DNA of 64,000 bases from Pisolithus tinctorius. Taxonomy: Eukaryota > Basidiomycota > Agaricomycetes > Boletales > Pisolithaceae. Of the stretch, positions 58,730 through 64,000 are shown in pieces. The stretch covers positions 434,001 through 498,000 of the forward strand of contig JANFAH010000050.1 of the NCBI GenBank assembly GCA_024663395.1. The letters are read 5' to 3'. A program made the translations under genes and the position numbers. Under the pieces are notes generated by a model that worked only from the letters and a program-made list of their open reading frames with translations, had not been told where the DNA came from and made no database searches. Numbering within the stretch: position 1 is the stretch's first letter; each line of letters opens with the position of its first letter.

Positions 58730-59448
58730 TGTTATGCCCAAGCCAAGTGACTTTGTCAAATGGACTAGTCACAAGTGGCGCGAGGGGGAGTCTACAGGCC
58801 AAACTTGTTGTAACCCCTATGGCTCAACTTGTTATTGACAAGTACTGGCAAGGGTTACCTCTACTGGCGAGTTCTTCTGAGATCACGATGGAGAGGGAAC
58901 AGAGTATGAGTCAAAGATAACAGCTGAGTTGCAAGCTATCAAAAAACTGAGGATACAAGGTATGGTACATGCATATTTATATGTAACTGATAGGGTACCA
59001 TACCAGTCATGCTGTCAAGGTGGTAAGTATCCACAGCAACAAACAATCAAACAGAAAAGGAAACACACGGTGTCAGACAGAGTGGGGGAAGGATGAAGCA
59101 AGGGCTATACTGGCTGTGCAATCAATGTGCAGCAAGGAGCCAGACACCAGAACTAGGAAGTAAACATACGAGCAATATAAATGAGTCAAAGGAACATGGA
59201 AGGGAGATCAGGACATAAATGAAATACTGTCCATCAGCTGCAGGTGCAGCTACGAGTCAGAGTGACGAGGGCATATGCAGCATCAGTAGGTATTGGAAAT
59301 ACCTCCACTGCTGGTGATCCAAAGGCTCTGGGTGCCAACAGACTGAGGACTACCATTGCGAGGACAAACAACGTGATGATGACCCACATGACCCACATGA
59401 CCTTGCAGTTTGGGCGAAAAAGGAAAAAGCCCCTATATGGGCATAACA
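58730..59448 (-). mobile_element. 3' LTR of a Ty3/gypsy chromovirus, 719 bp
   Basis: On the minus strand it starts TGTTATGCCCA (59,448) and ends TGGGCATAACA (58,730), an 11-bp perfect terminal inverted repeat with TG...CA ends. A TATAAATATGC-like box lies near 58,970. A polypurine tract abuts its start. CpG dinucleotides are retained, unlike the Plavaka DNA to its left, so the insertion is younger. Confidence 0.8.
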
Positions 59449-59461
59449 TCCCCCCCTCTAA
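59449..59461 (-). other. Polypurine tract for plus-strand priming
   Basis: Minus-strand sequence TTAGAGGGGGGGA lies directly before the TGTTATG start of the LTR, the usual position of the polypurine tract in LTR retrotransposons. Confidence 0.75.
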
Positions 59462-59583
59462 GGTCCTCAGACCCTTGAGGACAAGGCATGGGTGTTGGCA
59501 GATAAGTTGCGAAGCGGGCAGTGGGAACGAGTGTGAGAGGCAATGGGCAATGGAGTCGGTGAAGACGATGGTTCCTCGCTTGC

Positions 59584-60807
59584 TCAGGTCCAACGTGAAC
59601 CTTGTCCATTGTGGCAGGACCAATGTCCCAGGTAACGACACTGGTAGCAAGCATACTTGTAGAGGGGGTGTCCCTCAGGAACTGCAGTATGTCCTCTGGT
59701 GTAGAACCAAAGTTGATCAGTAGGGATGGGGAGGAAGGGAGTCAGAGGGAGAGGACCAGCGGCATGGACAGCATTATGATAGTTCTTGTCAAGGCCGGCC
59801 CACAAAGTGTCTGTTAGAAAAACCTCCCAACCAGAGTTGTTATGTCCCATCCCCAGACGAGCACCAACCTCTTTAAAAACCGTCGCGTTATCAGCCATTT
59901 CCAACAGGGGATCCCACTGGACTTCCTGATCAGTGGAAGGCTTCATTTCAGGTATGACTGGAGACATTTCTTTAGGTTTGATCCAGTCGAGAAGCCGAGA
60001 AGCCATAGGGGCGGGAAACTCACCGATCTGTCGGTTGCGAAGGTGATGGTAGGCTCCTCCAGTTGCCGCTTCTAAAATGTCCACATATCCCTTTTTGAGC
60101 ATGGAGGTCATAATGACCTCTGCCAGGGGAGTGGTCCCAGAAAGTTGCCAGGTCCTAAGCTTGGAGGCACACCATCCGATCATGTCTGCTGCTCTGTAGA
60201 TTTCAGACAACAGCCCAAAATACTTAACTTGTTCCTGTGTGCACCCATCAATGTCGTCCCCATTGTTGAAGACATCAAGTGCCCTAGTAATGTCCAGGTA
60301 GTCACTCGCTGAGACTGGTAGTCGTGGCTTGTCATCCCTGGCAAGGGCGACTGAGGCAAGCATGTCGAGGGCGGCATTGTGACTGGTGACAGGTTCTGCT
60401 GGATGGGCAGGGCAAACGTGGGGAGAGACAGGAGCATTGGTGGAGTGGCTGCTGGCTGCTCCTTGATCGGTGCCATGGTGAGGCTTCTCTTTACCCTTTC
60501 CCTTTCCCTTGCAGTTACTGTCCCCGACTGGGGGGACTCTGGCCTTGGGGAGCAGTACTCGGCAGACCGAGAAACCCTGGTGTGGATGCGATCTTGGAGG
60601 TTTGGCGAGAGAGGGCAGTACGGACTGTGACAAGAGGGATGTGGAGTCCAATCCAGGAAAGCAGGAGGAGGGGGACAGGGGAGGGGAGTTGCGATAGACG
60701 ATGGGCGGGACCTGTAAGAAGTCTCGGTCGGCTGAGGGGTCATAAACAGATTCTCCAATGAGGTCAGCATAGTCATTTTCAGTGTTGACAGAGCGAGGGG
60801 AGTCCAT
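59584..60807 (-). CDS. Extra ORF downstream of pol in a Ty3/gypsy element, 407 codons
   Basis: The ATG at 60,805-60,807 overlaps the pol stop as TAATG. The frame is uninterrupted although pol is broken. N-terminus acidic and Pro/Ser-rich (MDSPRSVNTENDYADLIGES); a basic KGKGKGKEK stretch near residue 100; a central globular part (SASDYLDITRALDVFNNGDD, EIYRAADMIGWCASKLRTWQ, MLKKGYVDILEAATGGAYHH); then an end resembling an incomplete zinc knuckle (CYQCRYLGHWSCHNGQG). No membrane segment or signal peptide, so it is not an obvious envelope. It could be a nucleic-acid-binding accessory protein or a displaced gag-like protein. It ends about 120 bp before the polypurine tract, so it lies inside the element. 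Family not recognised. Confidence 0.65.
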   Translation of the reverse strand: MDSPRSVNTENDYADLIGESVYDPSADRDFLQVPPIVYRNSPPLSPSSCFPGLDSTSLLSQSVLPSLAKPPRSHPHQGFSVCRVLLPKARVPPVGDSNCKGKGKGKEKPHHGTDQGAASSHSTNAPVSPHVCPAHPAEPVTSHNAALDMLASVALARDDKPRLPVSASDYLDITRALDVFNNGDDIDGCTQEQVKYFGLLSEIYRAADMIGWCASKLRTWQLSGTTPLAEVIMTSMLKKGYVDILEAATGGAYHHLRNRQIGEFPAPMASRLLDWIKPKEMSPVIPEMKPSTDQEVQWDPLLEMADNATVFKEVGARLGMGHNNSGWEVFLTDTLWAGLDKNYHNAVHAAGPLPLTPFLPIPTDQLWFYTRGHTAVPEGHPLYKYACYQCRYLGHWSCHNGQGSRWT

Positions 60808-63800
60808 TAATTTCTGAGGTGGTGAGTGAGCTTGTACTGATCAAGGGCATCCATTGCATGGTCTTTTATATGTTCTTCAGGGTTCCCACGTATTTGATGA
60901 ATGTGGGAACCCTTTCCACTTGAATTTGCACTGTCCTCTGCGCCCATCTGTTTTGTGATTCAGTATCGCCTCAACCTCCCACTCCACCTCATCATCTACC
61001 AACTCTGGTAATGGTGCTGCAGGTGCAGCGCCATATGTTTTGTTTTTGGTGAATGGAAAGATGCGGGGACCCATGGAACACCGGATGAACCTTCCAAGTA
61101 GAGGGAAGGTCCAATTGGAAGGTGACAGGTGACACGACCTGAGTCACTTTGAAAGGTCCAAGATGTTGGGGTGCAATCTTGTCGCACTGGTTTTTGATCC
61201 TAAGGTGCCCAGTATCCAACAGCACCTGATCTCCGACTTTTGGTGGCACATACAAACCTTTGCTGCACGAACGCATCAATTCCTGTGCCTTTCTGTGCAC
61301 AAGGATGGCAACATCCTGGCTTGATGCAAGTCGTTCTAGCCTTTCATCTATGGAGGGGACCAGGGTGAGTCATACTTCAGGGTAGGGGGAAGGGTCATAT
61401 CTGAGGATGAGGGAGAACGGGGTCATCTTGTGAATGGAGTGGATCCGGGAGTTGTGAGCAAACTCGGCGGAGGGTAGTTTCACGCTCCATGAGTTAGGGA
61501 ACTCAGAGCAGTACAGGCGAAGGTACCCCTCAACCTCCTGATTAACCCGTTTGCTTTCTCCATTAGTTTGTGGATGGTACCCAGTACTTAGCTTGGTTTT
61601 TACCCCTATTGCTTTGTACAGCTCTTTGGTAAACAAAGATGCAAACTGTGGACCACAATCTGAGATTACCAATTCCGGTACCCCAAATCAGGAATAAATG
61701 AATTGATGGAAGAGTCAGGTGATCCCGACGGAGTCAATTGTTTTGTGACATGGGGTGAACAACGTGGCTTTGGTGAGGCCCTGATCAACAACTGTGAGAA
61801 TAGAGTCATATTTTTGTTCTTCCAAGACTGGGAGATTGGTAATGAGATCCATTGACACCTGCTGGAACGGGAAGGTGGTTTTAGGAGTAGTGTGGGGAGT
61901 AACTGGGGGTGTGGGTGGATGCATGACGACCTTGGTAGTTTGACATGCAGGGCATCCTGTGACATAAGTCTTGATGTCTTTTCCCATACCTTCCCACCAT
62001 ACTTCCTTTCTCATTTTAGCGAACATCGCTTTTTGTCCAGGGTGTCCAGTGGACTCATGATCATGATAGGAATGCATGCAGTGGTGGCGATCCTCAGGTG
62101 GGATATACAAGTGAGTAGTTCTGAATCGTTTTGTTCCGTCTTCTGCTATGGTTATATTGTCGACTTGGCTCTGGGCCTGTTGAACCTTTTGATGTATTGT
62201 TCTTGACACGTTCATACAGGTCAGTTGAGATGGTGACAACCCCTCAAGCTCCTTTTATGGGTTCCCTTGTGGGGTGAGCTTTGGAGGCCAAACTCTCCTT
62301 TGCAGATTCCTCAAGTGGGTGAGAGTAAGGCTTGGTTTTTGAGCAGTTAACACGAGCAGGAAGATGACTGATCCTTGCTAGTTGATTTATTTTTAACTGT
62401 TTTTGAATTTTTGTAAGCAAAAATAACAGGGAAACAAGTTGAATTTGTGGTTTTGAAGGGTCCACCCCCTCCGAAAGCCAAAGGTTCTCCAGGAGAACCG
62501 TGGCCACTGGGGTGGGCTCCTCTGAAGAATTTCTATGGGAAAGAGTATTGGCAGGGACCTGAAGGCAGCCAGCCTGCCACGAGAACCGAATAGGGTAGGA
62601 CTGGATAGTAGCAGCCCAGCGTGCTTGACGTGGGGTGAGCTGCTGAGGTTCCCAGGTAATATTTGAGGTTTTTATGATCTGTAAAAACAATGGTTGGTTC
62701 GACCAGCAAAAGTAGATACAGGCAAAAGGCTTTGAGTGCCCATATGACTGCCAACATCTCCAAGTCATAGACCTGGTAGCACTGTTCCACACCAACCAAT
62801 GACTGCAAAAGATAGGAACAGGGGTGCCACTCATTGTCCAAGCCCTTTTGGGCGAGCATGGCACCTGTTCCGAGTTTTGAAGTGTCAGTGAAAAGTGCAA
62901 AAGGCTTGGAGAAGTTGGGCATTGTGAGGACCAGAGACAAACATAACAAAGTTTTTAGTCTTTCAAAAGTGGCCACTCGCTCAGGGGTCCATTGATACGA
63001 CATGCCTTTCTTGGTAAGGTCGTGGAGCAGGCATGCAACGCTTGAGAAAGAAGGGATGAACTTCCAGTAGAAATTGCAGAATCTGAGGAATCTATGAAGA
63101 CCTGTAAGATTTTCAGGGGCCTCCCACATACTAATGGCATCAGTCTTTCGTCAGCAAAGTCTCCATACACCCTTTTCTGATTATCATTCTGAGGAACTCC
63201 ACTTCTTCAACTTCGAAGCAGCACTTGCTGATCTTGAGGCGAAGTTCTTCCTTTTCACAGATTTTCAGGAACTCTGTTACACAGTTTCCGGAGTTCTTCG
63301 ATAGTCTTTGCATGGACAATGTCGTTGTCCATGTACCCTACTTGCTTTCCTCATTGAGATTCGAAAGTTTTGTCCATATACCTTTGAAAAGAGGGAGGTG
63401 AGTTACACTGGCCAAAGAACATTACTGTGGGTTCAAACAGCCCTCTGGGGGTTATGAATGCCCCCTTCCACTCATCTCCTTCTTTTACTTGAAGGTTAGT
63501 AAACCCCCATCGAATATCAAATTTAGCATAATATTTTGATTTGACCAACTCATCGAACAGTGCCTGCGCATTCGGTAGTGGATGCACATCTTGGATGGTA
63601 AAGGAATTGAGGTAGCAATAGTCTTGGATTAGTTGCTTCTTTCCATCCTTCTTGGCGACAAAGAACACCGGTGCCACTTGAGGTGAGGTGGACAGTTGAA
63701 TCTTTTTGCATTTTAAATTTTCATCAAGGAATTCATCTAGGATTTTTAGTTCGTCAGGAGACATCAGATATACCGTTGCTTTCTTGGGTTTAAAATCATC

Positions 63801-64000
63801 CTTCAGGCATATTTCGTGATCAAGCCTGGGACGATGTTTTGGCAGCAGGATATCGTCTTCTGTGAAGACCTTGGCGAATTCCTTATATCACTCTGGAAGA
63901 TGGACCTCTTCCTTGGTCGAAGCTTGTGTGGCTTCTAGTTCTGTGGATAAAGTAGTTTTATTAATAAACACTTCCAACTTCTTGGAAGGTTGCTCCTCGA
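60807..64000 (-). pseudogene. pol: Ty3/gypsy chromovirus pol: RT, RNase H, integrase, chromodomain (5' part outside window)
   Basis: From the right edge: RT (63,764-63,351: FVAKKDGKKQLIQDYCYLNS, YYAKFDIRWGFTNLQVKEGD, then GYMDNDIVHAKTIEEL), RT thumb and RNase H (63,129-62,533: FTDTSKLGTGAMLAQKG, YQVYDLEMLAVIWALKAF, FTDHKNLKYY), integrase HHCC and core (62,239-61,370: HDHESTGHPGQKAMFAKMRK, GCPACQTTK, VSMDLITNLP, VISDCGPQFAS, YHPQTNGESKRVNQEVE), then a chromodomain (EVEAILNHKTDGRRGQCKFK, WKGFPHSSNTWEP) to the stop at 60,807-60,809. Frameshifts and stops occur, for example TGA after FESQ and an extra C after NTWEP. RT YMDD reads YMDN, and the integrase catalytic Glu is Lys (SKR for TER). Protease and gag would lie beyond 64,000. 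Confidence 0.85.
60880..60912 (-). other. 10-bp hairpin upstream of the pol stop/ORF start overlap
   Basis: Minus-strand GGGTTCCCAC and GTGGGAACCC form a perfect 10-bp stem around a 13-nt loop, about 70 nt before the TAATG. It includes the point where an extra C shifts the chromodomain frame, so part of the symmetry may come from that mutation. Confidence 0.4.

Noticed and set aside
59234..59650. Minus-strand ORF with a hydrophobic segment (MWVMWVIITLFVLAMVVLSL) downstream of pol, suggesting an envelope-like protein
   Set aside because: The hydrophobic part lies inside the LTR (58,730-59,448), past the polypurine tract, and in another frame from ORF3. It is a by-product of LTR sequence.

Overview
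The window looks like a chromosomal stretch from an agaricomycete (mushroom-forming basidiomycete) rich in old transposons. Evidence: intron-dense genes with introns of about 45-60 bp, Ty3/gypsy chromoviruses, Plavaka-type and Tnp2-type DNA transposases, a tyrosine recombinase of the kind amplified in Agaricomycetes, and several protein families I know only from that class (DUF6698-like; two unnamed transposon-associated families). No rRNA, tRNA, telomere or CRISPR signal was found. Family names come from memory of conserved motifs, not from a search.

The window falls into four base-composition blocks. (1) 1 to about 20.88 kb is almost free of CpG and is all repeats: a 65-bp hairpin minisatellite, a head-to-head pair of truncated LTR retrotransposons (1,961-8,110), a Tc1/mariner-like fold-back element (8,298-9,875), a gypsy integrase relic, a tyrosine-recombinase relic, a gag relic and a 2.8-kb satellite of about 80-bp units (17.24-20.04 kb). 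(2) About 20.88 to 43.95 kb has normal CpG. It holds a P-loop GTPase-like gene that straddles the block edge, an Urb2/Npa2-like gene or relic, an apparently intact DUF6698-like gene (28.87-30.36 kb), a tandemly duplicated HSP60 pseudogene fragment, several unidentified ORFs and an apparently intact Plavaka transposase gene (37.04-41.25 kb). (3) About 43.95 to 58.73 kb is CpG-poor again. It has three co-oriented minus-strand transposon genes (an apparently intact unnamed gene, a decayed Tnp2-type transposase, and a second unnamed family) and a decayed plus-strand Plavaka copy. (4) 58.73-64 kb, with moderate CpG, is the 3' half of a younger gypsy chromovirus (minus strand) inserted into that Plavaka copy; its 5' half lies outside the window.

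Two themes link the parts. First, almost every lesion in the CpG-poor elements is a CpG transition: CGA to TGA stops, and Asp to Asn, Glu to Lys or Arg to Gln changes at catalytic residues. This fits methylation-linked or RIP-like mutation aimed at repeats, and it appears to have spread into the neighbouring P-loop gene. Second, the elements carry translation devices worth testing: an A_AAA_AAT -1 frameshift site at the gag stop of the inverted LTR pair, and in the right-hand chromovirus a pol stop that overlaps the start of an extra 407-codon ORF as TAATG.
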